Assembly: GCA_964518905.1 (NCBI GenBank)
Contig: CAZFJL010000026.1
Location: 1 to 64,000, forward strand
Origin: RDYZ01 sp964518905
GTDB lineage: Bacteria; Cyanobacteriota; Cyanobacteriia; Cyanobacteriales; Geitlerinemataceae
DNA length: 64,000 nucleotides
Reading direction: 5' to 3'
In this document: positions 9,218-19,600 of the stretch, piece after piece
Layout of the letters: each line of letters opens with the position of its first letter
How positions within the stretch are numbered: position 1 is the first letter of the stretch
The notes under the pieces: generated by a model
What the model saw: only the letters and a program-made list of their open reading frames with translations
Told to the model about the DNA's origin: nothing
Databases searched by the model: none
Position numbers and translations under genes: made by a program

Positions 9218-9915
9218 TGTTTGAACAGTTAGAGATTGACGGCATCGCGATCGCAGTTCAACGCAAAGCGATCAAGCATATCAATCTCAAAGTCTATCCG
9301 CCCGATGGTCGCGTCTGCATCTCCGCGCCACTCCAGATCGATCGCGCAATTCTACGCGGGTTTGCGATCGAAAAACTCCCCTGGATCAAGCGTAAACAAG
9401 CCAAATTTCAGACCCAAAGACAACCAGTCCAACGCGCCTATGTTTCTGGCGAGACTCATCATTATCGCGGTCAGAGCTACCGGCTAGAAGTCTGCCCGAC
9501 GACGGCAAAACCTCGCCTAGAATTGCACCACGATACACTTCGCCTCTACAGTCGCCCCACCGCCACGATCGCCGATCGCGAAACCATCATGCTGGACTGG
9601 TATCGTCAGCAGCTTAGAGCCGCAATACCGGCGATCGTCTGCCAGTGGGAACCCGTGATGGGGGTGGAGGTCAGCGAATGGCGCATCAAGCGGATGAAAA
9701 CGCGATGGGGGACATGCAACATTCAAGCGCGACGCATTTGGCTCAACCTTGACCTGATTAAAGCCAGTCCTCCGTGTTTGGAGTACGTCATCGTTCATGA
9801 AATGACGCATCTACTCGAACGGCTGCATAACGATCGGTTTCACCGGCTACTCGATCGTTTTTTACCCGATTGGCGAACTCAAAAACAAGAACTAAATCAA
9901 GTACCGAGATATTGA
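9217..9915 (+). CDS. YgjP-like (DUF45) zinc metallopeptidase
   Basis: 232 residues. The zinc-binding motif HEMTH (His194, Glu195, His198) sits in VIVHEMTHLLERLHNDRFH, with a downstream His as probable third ligand. The preceding KTRWGTC and IWLNLDLIK segments are typical of the YgjP/DUF45 family, related to SprT-type proteases. Length is normal and no signal peptide is seen, so it should be cytoplasmic. The substrate is unknown. Its ATG overlaps the stop of the upstream coiled-coil gene, which implies a shared operon. Confidence 0.87.
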   Translation: MFEQLEIDGIAIAVQRKAIKHINLKVYPPDGRVCISAPLQIDRAILRGFAIEKLPWIKRKQAKFQTQRQPVQRAYVSGETHHYRGQSYRLEVCPTTAKPRLELHHDTLRLYSRPTATIADRETIMLDWYRQQLRAAIPAIVCQWEPVMGVEVSEWRIKRMKTRWGTCNIQARRIWLNLDLIKASPPCLEYVIVHEMTHLLERLHNDRFHRLLDRFLPDWRTQKQELNQVPRY

Positions 9916-9943
9916 CAAGTCCGTAGTGGCGCGACTTCATCGA

Positions 9944-10015
9944 GTAGGGTGGGCATCGCCCACCATCAGGACAATGTCCCCGAATATTGATCGTGGTGGG
10001 CAGTGCCCACCCTAC
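9944..10015. repeat. Palindromic repeat between convergent genes
   Basis: GTAGGGTGGGC (from 9944) is mirrored by GCCCACCCTAC (ending 10015), and an inner GCCCACCA/TGGTGGGC pair extends the symmetry. It folds into a large hairpin between the metallopeptidase gene and the convergent tamB gene. GTAGGGTGGGCA-type palindromes are common interspersed repeats in cyanobacteria. It may also stop transcription from both sides. Confidence 0.7.
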
Positions 10016-10055
10016 GGTTAAACTTGGTTGAAAATGCTGAAGAATGGGGACACGC

Positions 10056-13000
10056 CTAAAAGCGAAACTCGTAGCGCAACTCCACCGACTGAGAATTCGC
10101 GCCCGTTTCTTCCGTCGAGTTTTGCAGTTGTAGCCCATTCCAGCCGTAATCGTAGGTCAAGCGCAAGAGCGACTCCGGCGTTAACTCCAGCGTGCCTTCG
10201 ACCTGCCCCGGAGGAAACACACTTAAACGAGTCAGCCCCAGCGCGTGACCCGCTTTATTGACGAAATTATCCACATCGAGCAACACATCCGTTAGCGTCG
10301 GCTCGATCGCAAAACGCAGCGCCGCAAACTCGATAAATTCCGCGCCCTGGAGCTGGGCGACATCCTGCACGGTGCTAATGAGCTGATTGCCGAGAAGCGC
10401 CACGAGCGTCTGCTCATCTCGACTGGGGATGCTGGTCAGGTTGACCACTTCGAGCAAGCGGTTTTCGTTGCCGGTGTTGCTGGCCTGAACAGCGGCGAGT
10501 AAATCTTGGGCGGAACCGTCGAGGCCGAGCTGGACGAGGAGCTGACGCGATCGACGGTTGGGAATGATGCTGAGGTCGGGGAGTTCGGTGGTGGCGGGGT
10601 CGCGTTGGCGGAGGCTGTTGGATTCGCTTTCGTAGATCAGGGTGGCGAGTTCGATGTCGATGTAGGGGTCGATTAGACTGCGATCGGGCGTGAAGCTAAT
10701 GCGGTGTTCACGACCGGGCGCAATGAAAAACAGATTGCTTAGGGCGTTGACGCGACCGCGCTCGATCGCGATCGAGCCATCCGCTTGCAAATTGTCCAGC
10801 GTCCCGTTGTATATGCCATTCAGCGCCAGATCGCCCATGATGCGGAAGTTAAAGATTGGTTCTAACTCTGCCCGAAATTTGTCGCCGATAAACACCGCAA
10901 AGTTATCAAAGCGAGGCTGTACCAGTGGTGGTGTATTCGATGGTGGTGGTTCCCAGGTTTCGACGTTGAGCAGTTCACCGGTGGTCTGCTGCTCGATTCT
11001 CGGCAGGCTCAAGCGTCCATCGGACACGCCGATCCGCCCGCTAATCACGGGGCGAAAACCGCTGCCCGCGATTTGCACCTGACCATCGACCCGCCCGCGA
11101 TAAAAGTCCTGGAGGTCGAGTTCGCCTTGGACAACGGAGAAGGTTAATGGGGTTTCGATCGGGCGGCTACTGGGGTAGAGCGGCAGTGCGCCATCGAGGG
11201 TGAATGCGCCCTCGGCAACGGAGGCCACAAGCCGATCGACATCGATGATGACCTGAGCGATCGGGTCGTAGACGAAGTTAATGTCACCGTCGATCGCCAG
11301 GGGAGCTTCGGGCAACAGCGGCGATCGTACGGTGGTTTGATCGAGGGACACCTGACCCACGGCTTCGATCTTCGGGAAAAAGCCCACAAACCCAATACTG
11401 GCCTGCAAATCTAGATCGAGATCGCCGCTGACATACTCAACACTGCCACCGCTGAGGGTGGAAAGCAAATTGAGCGCTGGTGTTTTGACTTTAACGGCGA
11501 TATTGGTGGTGTTATTGTCGGGGGTGAGGGGGATCGGGGCTTGGGCGCGAATATCGATCCAGTCGGGGGAGGTGGTGGCGAAGGCGAAGGTGGTGTCGGC
11601 GTAGTCAAAGCGGCTGGTGATCGGCTCGATCGGGCGGCTATTGAGCACGATATTTTCGGCGATCGTGGTTCCGGTGATGGTGGGCTGCTGGAGGTTGCCA
11701 CCGATCGCGGCCTGGAGCGAAATCGTCGCGGCGGCATCGAGGGGAATCGGCACAAACCGGCGAATCGTATCGAGTTGGAGCCGATCGAGGTTGACGATCA
11801 CATCTTGGCCGGTTTCCGAAAGCGTACCGCTGGCCGATAGTTGAGCGTCATCAAGCATCACATTTAGATCGGTGAGGCGCAACAGTCCGTCGGCATAATT
11901 CGCCGCGATCGCAATGTCGTCGATATCAACAAACGCGCCTTCTTCGCGAAAGAAACCGAGGCGCGGCTCGATCGCGTTAATCGTCGGCTGCAAATACCAG
12001 CGCCAGTGATCCGCCGTAAACGCCAGATCCACCTGCGGATCGCCGAGGGTTCCGCTGATATCAATCTGAGCGTCGTAGGTTCCAGCGATGTCCAGCTCGC
12101 GAGGTAGCGCGGGTTGACGTAGGACGGTGGCCAGTTGGCGGACGGCATCGCTCACGGTGTCAAATTCGGGCAGTTGGGATAGCAGCGCTAAATCGGGTTC
12201 GCCCACGCCAGTTACATTTAAATCAGCGGCACTGAAACTAGGAGCCGCCAGTTGACGTGTGGCGAGATCATCGACGTTTGACCATTTAAACAAATCCAGT
12301 AAATCTTCAAGCTGGCCATCATCAACGATTAGCTCGCCCCGCACCTGGGAGGCCAAAATGGCATCGATATCACGAATCTCCAAGCGTCCCTGGGCGACGT
12401 CAAGCAAATCGAGATCCACGTCGCCGCTAAACCGATATTGGGTTCGCCCGAGGTTAAACGCCGATGAATCCAGTCGAGCCAGCCCATCGTCATAGGAAAA
12501 GTTGGCCTCTAAGCTATCGGTCACCAGGTAGCCGACACCGGGCTGCTCGATCGCCAACTGTCCATTGGCCGAAAGATCAAATAAATTGACGCTAAACCCG
12601 GCGGTGATATCGCCCTGGATCGGGCCGTTAATTCCGAGCTTTGTGGCGGGTGAGAGATTAAGCAGATCCAGATTGAAATTTTCGAGGCTGACGTCAAAGA
12701 CATCGCCACGACGATCGCCTAGGGCTAAAACGGGTTGCGCTTGTCCCGAGCCGTAGCGTAACTCGAAGCGATCGGGCAAAAACGGACTGAGGCAAGCTGA
12801 TCCCCGATCACAGGGCAGCAGCCGCGCCATCAGCCGATCGCGATCGCCTCGCAGGTCAATTTCAATCCGATCGTCGGTGCGAGCGACCAGTGATCCGGTT
12901 AAGAGCTGATCGAAGACTAGATCATTGGCCGCTGGATCGCGGAGTGCCAGATCGCCGAACAGCGCCACGTTACCCGGCGCGATCGGATCGCTGATCAAAT

Positions 13001-16000
13001 TACGTCCGGTAAACTGCCCGTTAAACATGACGGCTCCGGCCACATTCACCTCCCGGTGACGCGCCAGCCGATCGCCCACCGCCAACGACACATCGCGCAG
13101 GGTGATCGGCAGACGATCGGAGTCGTATTCAGCGGCCATTTGTAAATCGGCGTCGAGATCCGGCTGGGTTAATAGATCGCGCAGTCGGATATTCCCCGAT
13201 AGATCGACAAATTCGTCACCCAGTGCCAGAAAAAGACGGTCAATCGTGACATCCAGGGGCGCAGTGTTGCCCGTGATGGCCAGATCTAGCAAAGGGGCGA
13301 TCGTCCCCGAAAGGCGCGTATCCACGTTGGCCGATTGGGGTAAGGCGGGGCTGCTAATGGGGGATTCACCGCCGATCAATCTGGCGATCAGCGCTTCGGA
13401 AACCGGGATATTGCCGGTCGTTTCGACCGACCAATTGACGCGATCGGCGCTTGTTGTGACGGCGATCGTGCCGTCATCCAAGCCAAGGTCGAGATTTGCC
13501 CGCAGATTCGGCGTCAGGGTGCTAAAGTTGCCGCTTGTTGCTGCGGCAATGATTGAGGAGATATCGGCATTAAGGGTCGCGTCGAAGCGTTCCAAACGGG
13601 TCGCCACCGGCAGATCTGCGCCAAAATCGCGAGCGATCGCCGCAAGATCGATCAATCCACCCCGCGCTCCGGCCACCAATTGCCCACCATCGAGGCGTGC
13701 CTCCGCCAAAATCCCACCAGTTCCGACGCCCATATCGGCCTGACCCCGCAGGGCAATCCCGTCGATCGTCTGCGTCGCGGCGATCGTGAGTAAATTGTCG
13801 ATCGTTGTGGCCAGTTCAAACCGGCCACCGTTCCACACCACGGGCAGGTTGGGTGAATCGGGCGAATCAGGCAGCAGCGCCGCAAGATCGATCGCGCCAG
13901 TCGAACCAACCAGATCGATCATGCCGTTGACCACATCAAAGCGCACATTGGCGAACCCGTCTTCGATCGCCGCCGTCAGATCGAGATTCGCCGCGATCGT
14001 CCCAAGTCCCTGACGGGCAAGATCCACAGTGTTCACGCGGGCTCCGAGGGACAGCGCCGCCAGTTCCAGCCGGAGCGGAACGGCATCACCCGAAAGATTT
14101 GCGAGGATCGCCGAGAGGTCGATCGGTGTGCCATTGGCCTGAAGTGTCCAATCGTTTGTCTCCAGATTGCCACTGCCCGTGGCGAGAATTTGTCCGCCGC
14201 CCAGGGCGATGATCGTATCAATCAGCGTCACAGTCATACCGTCGAAGCTCACCCCGCCTGATGACGCGATCGCCTCCCCAAATACCGACAGCCCCGGCAG
14301 TTCCCAATTGAGCAAGCCCGTCGGCTCCGCAAGGTTGCCCGAGAGATCGCCGACGCTGCGTAGCGTGCCCAGTGCGATCTCGGTAGGCAACTCGTAGGGC
14401 GCGGCGATCGCATCAAGCGGCAGGTCAACGTCAAAGTTGCCGGTGATCTCGACGGTATCGAGGGGGAGATCGATCGGCTCTGGGGTGTTGGCATCGGGAT
14501 TGAGATTGGGATTGAGATTGGGATTGGGATTGGGAGTTTCGGCGAGAACGGGACGGGGATCGAGGGTGATCGGGCGATCGGGGTTATTGCTTGCCAGGAT
14601 AATTTCAGAATTGACCGATCGCGACGCCGATCGCGACGCCGATCGTGATCCATCCTGCATCGTCATCGCCTGTTCCGTTATGGTCGGATTAATCAGCGCT
14701 GCAATTAGCTGGTCAATCTTGGCCTCGCCCCGCGCCAGGATACGCCCGCCCGCTGCCGGAGCGAGTCGAAATCCATTCAGCGTCAGCGTCTCGCGATCGG
14801 CGGTTAGACTGGTGCGAAATTCGGAGATCGTGAGCCGATCGAGTTGCCACGGCGTCACGTTCCGCGCTGCCAGCTTGAGCGTCGGATCATCCAACGCCCC
14901 CGTAACGTTCACCTCTGCGGTTAGATCAGCATCAATCGTCTGTAGCGCAATGGCTTTGAGATCGCTGGCGAGATCCTCCACCAGGGCGATCGCCTCGACT
15001 ACCTCGACCGGCGGCACGGTGACACGCAGATCAAACCCCGATCGTCGATCTACACTGCCCGCCAGCTTGACGGCGATCGGCCCGACTTCAGCGATCGCCC
15101 GGTCAAACCGCAGCCGATCGCCCTGAAATTGCAGCGTGCCACCCGCCGTGATCGGCTCCCCGATCCCGGCCAGATCGGCTTGAAATCCAGCGAGTGCAAG
15201 TGTGCCGTGAATCGTGGGAATGAGTTCAAGTAGGCGATCGAGATCCAGATTCGCTGAACCCAGATTCGCTGAACCCAGATCCGTTGAATCCAGATCAATA
15301 CCCTTGGTTAAACCTTCATTGATGGGCGCTACGGTTTGGCTTACCGCGTCGGGATCGAGAATTGCAGGCTGATCAATCTGAAGATTGGCGCTAACCGTGC
15401 CGCCGTCCAGCGAAATGATGTCCTGGGGCAGAAGATCGTTAAATTCGGTGAGGTCGAGATTTTGAATCGCCAGCTTAATCCGACTTTCCAAAGTTTCGAT
15501 CTTGGTTTCGCCCTGAAGTGCGATCGCGCTGTCCTCAAAGCGTAGATCGACCTCGTAGGCCGCCGCTTTGATCTGGTCGCGAACGGTCGCGATCGCCTCT
15601 AGATTAACCATCAGCGGATCGCTCATGCTCAAGGGTAATACCGAAATATCAACCTCGTTTAAGGCCACCTCCACCTGGGGATCAAAGGGAAGCTCTCCCG
15701 GCTCTACATCCGGCGGTTCGGGTAAATCCAGATCGATCGTTGCCCACGAGCCATCTTCGAGCTGCTCGATTTCGATGTGTACTCCAGTGATTGCAATTTG
15801 GATGGGCAAACGGCCAAACAGCAACCCAATCGGCTGATAGCGCACATCAATCTGGTCAACGACAAGACTATTTTGGTTCCCCGCTGCGATCGGGATGACG
15901 GTTTGTGAAAGACGTAACCCAGAGAGCGACAACTGCTCAAATTTACCGACGTCGATGTCTCGATTGAGAATTTTTTCGATCTCACGCTCGGCGATCGGCG

Positions 16001-16151
16001 GCACGAGACGTTTCGCCGTCTCAATCATGGCCCAATACATCGCCACGATCGCAACCACACTCACCCCGCCCAGCGCTAGCAACACCTGTGGGCGCAACAG
16101 CCAAGCCCAGAGACGTTTGATCCAGTGTTCCTGCTCGCGATCGCCGCTCAT
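10056..16151 (-). CDS. tamB: TamB/Tic236-like translocation and assembly protein (DUF490)
   Basis: A 2031-residue protein anchored by one N-terminal helix (about residues 24-45, VLLALGGVSVVAIVAMYW). The rest is thousands of bases of beta-repeat sequence, ending in the hallmark TamB C-terminus with alternating hydrophobic residues and a terminal aromatic (VELRYEFRF). TamB proteins span the periplasm as a hydrophobic groove and work with Omp85 proteins or carry lipids to the outer membrane; the chloroplast homologue Tic236 links the two envelope translocons. Length is normal for cyanobacteria. Odd points: an Asn-Pro/Leu tandem stretch (about residues 540-555, NPNPNLNPNLNP) and a short GSANL repeat (residues about 290-300), both from DNA slippage-type repeats. 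The start MSGDREQEHW precedes the membrane anchor closely. It is divergent from the hybrid kinase gene. Confidence 0.92.
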   Translation of the reverse strand: MSGDREQEHWIKRLWAWLLRPQVLLALGGVSVVAIVAMYWAMIETAKRLVPPIAEREIEKILNRDIDVGKFEQLSLSGLRLSQTVIPIAAGNQNSLVVDQIDVRYQPIGLLFGRLPIQIAITGVHIEIEQLEDGSWATIDLDLPEPPDVEPGELPFDPQVEVALNEVDISVLPLSMSDPLMVNLEAIATVRDQIKAAAYEVDLRFEDSAIALQGETKIETLESRIKLAIQNLDLTEFNDLLPQDIISLDGGTVSANLQIDQPAILDPDAVSQTVAPINEGLTKGIDLDSTDLGSANLGSANLDLDRLLELIPTIHGTLALAGFQADLAGIGEPITAGGTLQFQGDRLRFDRAIAEVGPIAVKLAGSVDRRSGFDLRVTVPPVEVVEAIALVEDLASDLKAIALQTIDADLTAEVNVTGALDDPTLKLAARNVTPWQLDRLTISEFRTSLTADRETLTLNGFRLAPAAGGRILARGEAKIDQLIAALINPTITEQAMTMQDGSRSASRSASRSVNSEIILASNNPDRPITLDPRPVLAETPNPNPNLNPNLNPDANTPEPIDLPLDTVEITGNFDVDLPLDAIAAPYELPTEIALGTLRSVGDLSGNLAEPTGLLNWELPGLSVFGEAIASSGGVSFDGMTVTLIDTIIALGGGQILATGSGNLETNDWTLQANGTPIDLSAILANLSGDAVPLRLELAALSLGARVNTVDLARQGLGTIAANLDLTAAIEDGFANVRFDVVNGMIDLVGSTGAIDLAALLPDSPDSPNLPVVWNGGRFELATTIDNLLTIAATQTIDGIALRGQADMGVGTGGILAEARLDGGQLVAGARGGLIDLAAIARDFGADLPVATRLERFDATLNADISSIIAAATSGNFSTLTPNLRANLDLGLDDGTIAVTTSADRVNWSVETTGNIPVSEALIARLIGGESPISSPALPQSANVDTRLSGTIAPLLDLAITGNTAPLDVTIDRLFLALGDEFVDLSGNIRLRDLLTQPDLDADLQMAAEYDSDRLPITLRDVSLAVGDRLARHREVNVAGAVMFNGQFTGRNLISDPIAPGNVALFGDLALRDPAANDLVFDQLLTGSLVARTDDRIEIDLRGDRDRLMARLLPCDRGSACLSPFLPDRFELRYGSGQAQPVLALGDRRGDVFDVSLENFNLDLLNLSPATKLGINGPIQGDITAGFSVNLFDLSANGQLAIEQPGVGYLVTDSLEANFSYDDGLARLDSSAFNLGRTQYRFSGDVDLDLLDVAQGRLEIRDIDAILASQVRGELIVDDGQLEDLLDLFKWSNVDDLATRQLAAPSFSAADLNVTGVGEPDLALLSQLPEFDTVSDAVRQLATVLRQPALPRELDIAGTYDAQIDISGTLGDPQVDLAFTADHWRWYLQPTINAIEPRLGFFREEGAFVDIDDIAIAANYADGLLRLTDLNVMLDDAQLSASGTLSETGQDVIVNLDRLQLDTIRRFVPIPLDAAATISLQAAIGGNLQQPTITGTTIAENIVLNSRPIEPITSRFDYADTTFAFATTSPDWIDIRAQAPIPLTPDNNTTNIAVKVKTPALNLLSTLSGGSVEYVSGDLDLDLQASIGFVGFFPKIEAVGQVSLDQTTVRSPLLPEAPLAIDGDINFVYDPIAQVIIDVDRLVASVAEGAFTLDGALPLYPSSRPIETPLTFSVVQGELDLQDFYRGRVDGQVQIAGSGFRPVISGRIGVSDGRLSLPRIEQQTTGELLNVETWEPPPSNTPPLVQPRFDNFAVFIGDKFRAELEPIFNFRIMGDLALNGIYNGTLDNLQADGSIAIERGRVNALSNLFFIAPGREHRISFTPDRSLIDPYIDIELATLIYESESNSLRQRDPATTELPDLSIIPNRRSRQLLVQLGLDGSAQDLLAAVQASNTGNENRLLEVVNLTSIPSRDEQTLVALLGNQLISTVQDVAQLQGAEFIEFAALRFAIEPTLTDVLLDVDNFVNKAGHALGLTRLSVFPPGQVEGTLELTPESLLRLTYDYGWNGLQLQNSTEETGANSQSVELRYEFRF

Positions 16152-16694
16152 CCTTGCACCCTGTTGTCGCCTCGTCAGACGGTTTGCATCGTGCGTGTTA
16201 GTCGTACCTTAAAACGTTTCGCCTCAGCTCTGCGTATTCTGCGTTATTTCCTTGGGATTCTGCTTGATCTATTTTGCAAACGATTAAACTAGTCAAAGCA
16301 TCCCGTTAGTAGACGTAAAAACCGGTGCTTGCGAGGTTTCAAATTAATTGGGTCGAGATTGTTTTGAATTTTCTCGTCGATGTTAAAAATCGTCTCGATC
16401 CTGACGCTACGCGGGAACAAGACACATTCTGGCCGCAAGCGGCTCTGGTGCTTGATCACTAGAAGTAGGCAATCTGTTAAGCCATGTTTTGTGAAGCCGT
16501 GTCAATATTTACGCGGATCGGCGACGTCTATCATTGAAGGGTAGTGTGGAATCAAATGCCACGATCGCGCTACAACGAATGTAGGAATGTAAAAATCGTA
16601 CGACGATCGAAACTGAACTTAACCAGGGTTGCGGTCCGCACACGAAGATCTGATCTCCAAACGTCCCGAAGGTTAAACCGTCGGTGGTTGCTGC
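16152..16694. other. Divergent intergenic region between tamB and the hybrid kinase
   Basis: 543 bp holding the promoters of both flanking genes. I see no RNA gene, clear -10/-35 pair or strong inverted repeat. Confidence 0.4.
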
Positions 16695-19600
16695 ATGAAG
16701 TTACGTCGTAAAACATTGCTTATCGTGGGCGCGGTCTTAATCGCGCTCAATGTCGTCTTGTACGCGGCGTCCTCCGTTTTGCTGCTCCGCAATGTCCATA
16801 AGCTCGAAGAAAGCTATGTAAAACAGGATATCGAGCATGTTGAACAGGCGATCGCCACTGAATTTGCGAGCCTGAGCACGATCGCCCAAGATTACGCCGA
16901 GTGGGACGATACCTATAACTTCGTCGAACATCCTACCCAAGATTACATTCAATCCAATTTCGTCAATACAACCTTTGCTTATCTGCACCTGAATTTCATG
17001 GTGTTGTTTGACAACGCCCATCACGTCGTTTTCCAACAAGGCTTCGACCCGAATACCAGACTCCCCTCCCCCATCCCCCAGGCAGCGCTGGATTTCTTTG
17101 CGCCTGTCGATGGTCAAGCATCGCTGTTGACCGATCACAATACGCCCCGCGACGAACATGAGGGCATCATCAGTATTGGTTCAGACCTGATGCTCTTGGT
17201 CTCACGACCGATCGTCACCAGCGATGCCCGTGGCCCGATTCGCGGAACTCTGGCCGTGGGTCGCTATCTCGATCGGACACGGCTACAAACTCTGGAAGAA
17301 TCCACGCAACTCTCCCTCAAACTGATCTCGATCCGTGAGCCCGTTCCCGATGATTTTGCGCGGGCGCTGGCGGCACTGAAAAACGCCCCGACTTCGTCCG
17401 TTATCCAGGCGCTTCAGCGCGATGAGACCGGGGAGCTACGTATTCCCAAGCGAGCCGATCGTATCTTTCGTCGCCCTCGGCTGTCCAATGCAGACGCGCT
17501 GATCGAGCATATCGCCGGGTATAGCCTGATTCGCGATCTTGACGGTCAGCCCGCCGCCATTATCCGAGTAGATAGTCCCCGCGAGATCGATCGCCAAGGA
17601 CGTGCCAGCGTCAGCTACTTCACCTTGACTCTGGCGATCGTCGGCGCACTCTTTAGCGGCCTGATGCTGCTGATCGTCGAGCGCTTAGTCATTTCACCCG
17701 TGGCTCGCCTGAATCGTGATGTGGAGCGGGTCGGTGAATTGGCCGATCTGTCGATACGCATCGAAGCGACGGGCAAAGATGAACTCGCCCAGCTCGCCAG
17801 CACGATCAACACCATGCTCGCAGCCCTCGATCGCGCCCAAGTTGAACGCGAAGACACCCAGCAGCGCTATCAGCTCATGGCCGAGAACGCCACGGATCTG
17901 ATCGCTCGTCAAACGCCAAACGGTCGTTTCCTCTACGCCTCACCCGCCAGTAAAAATCTCCTGGGCTATGTACCCGACGAACTCGTCGGCTGCGAAATGT
18001 CGGATCTCGTCGATCCGAGCGATTGGCAAAATGTTAAGCGGGCGCTCTTTCCGCTGTTTCCCGACTTAGGGGGAGCCCTCGGCGCAACGGTCAGCTATCA
18101 AATTCGTCACCGCGATGGCCATTTTGTTTGGTTTGAGACCACCAGCCGCGCAATTCGAGATCCTAAAACTAAGCGTGTACTTGAAGTGATTGCCGTCTCG
18201 CGCGACATTACCGAGCGCAAGCAGGCCGAGCAAGAATTACGGGATAGCGAAGCGTCGATCCGCGCCATCTATAAGGTCACCTCGTCGCGTCAGTTGGCGT
18301 TTACCGGTCAGCTCGATGGGCTGCTGCGGCTCGGTTTGCAGCGCTTTAGTATGGAAATCGCGATTCTTTCGCGGATCGAAGATGAGCAATTTACGATCGT
18401 CGCGACCCACTCACCCGAGAACCAGCTCCAACCGGGCGATCACTTGAACCTCAACACCACCTATTGCGCCCAGACGATCGCCGCCGAAGACACACTTCAT
18501 TTTGAATTTCTAGCGGCCTCTTCCCAGGACAGCGTGCCGCGCTTTGGCAGCTTCCCCATTCAGGCGTATATCGGAACACCCGTCATTGTCGCTGGGGAAA
18601 TCGTCGGCACACTCAGTTTTTCGAGCCGTACGCCCCTAATCGAGCCGTTTAAGCCCGTCGATCGCGAGATCCTCAAACTTATGGCGCAGTGGATCGGCGG
18701 CGAGATTGAACGCCAAGAAACCGCTGCCGACCTCGCTCAAGCCCGCGATCGGGCCCTCGCCGCCACCCAGGCGAAAAGCGAATTTTTGGCAATGATGAGC
18801 CACGAAATTCGCACCCCGATGAATGCCGTTATTGGCATGACTAGCCTGTTGCTCGACACCCAGCTCAACCCAGAACAGGGCGATTTCGTCGAAACCATTC
18901 GTAGCAGTGGTGACGCTCTGCTGACGATCATCAACGATATTCTCGACTTCTCCAAAATCGAATCCGGCCAGCTCGACCTCGAACAGCAGCCCTTCGAGCT
19001 ACGCACCTGCATTGAGCAAAGCTTGGATGTGGTCGCACCGCGTGCGTCCAAAAAAAGTCTGGAGTTAGCCTACCTGATGGATGCCAATGTCCCCCTCGGT
19101 ATTTTTGGGGATGTAACGCGCCTGCGCCAAATCTTAGTGAACTTGCTTGGTAATGCCGTGAAATTCACCGCAGAGGGTGAAATCATCGTGCATACCTCTG
19201 TGCGTCCCGTGTCGGCAGCGATCGGCGTCGATCCCCTATCCGCCTCCAACTCAAGCAGCCAGAACCTAGCCAATGCAGCCAATAATCCAGTCGGTTCGAG
19301 CAACATTAGTTCCGAAGGAATGTTAGCTAGCACGTTAAATTCTGCAAACTCTGCCGCCTCTCAAGCATTCCGCTCCAAAAATACGCGTTATGAGCTGGAA
19401 TTTGCGGTACGCGACACCGGCATCGGCATCTTGCCCAGCCGAATGCATCGCCTGTTTCGATCGTTCTCTCAGGTCGATGCGTCCACCACTCGCGAATACG
19501 GCGGTACGGGGTTGGGCTTGGCGATCAGCAAACAGCTCGCAGAACTGATGGGCGGACGGATGTGGGTTGATAGCAAAGGGGTGTTCGCCGGAAATCCACC

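Noticed and set aside
8706..9245. A 179-residue minus-strand frame
   Set aside because: It is antisense to the coiled-coil gene and is mostly Pro, Ser and Ala, as GC-rich shadows are.
14437..15126. A 229-residue plus-strand frame
   Set aside because: It is the opposite strand of tamB, made of Ser/Arg-rich sequence from a repeat-rich gene.
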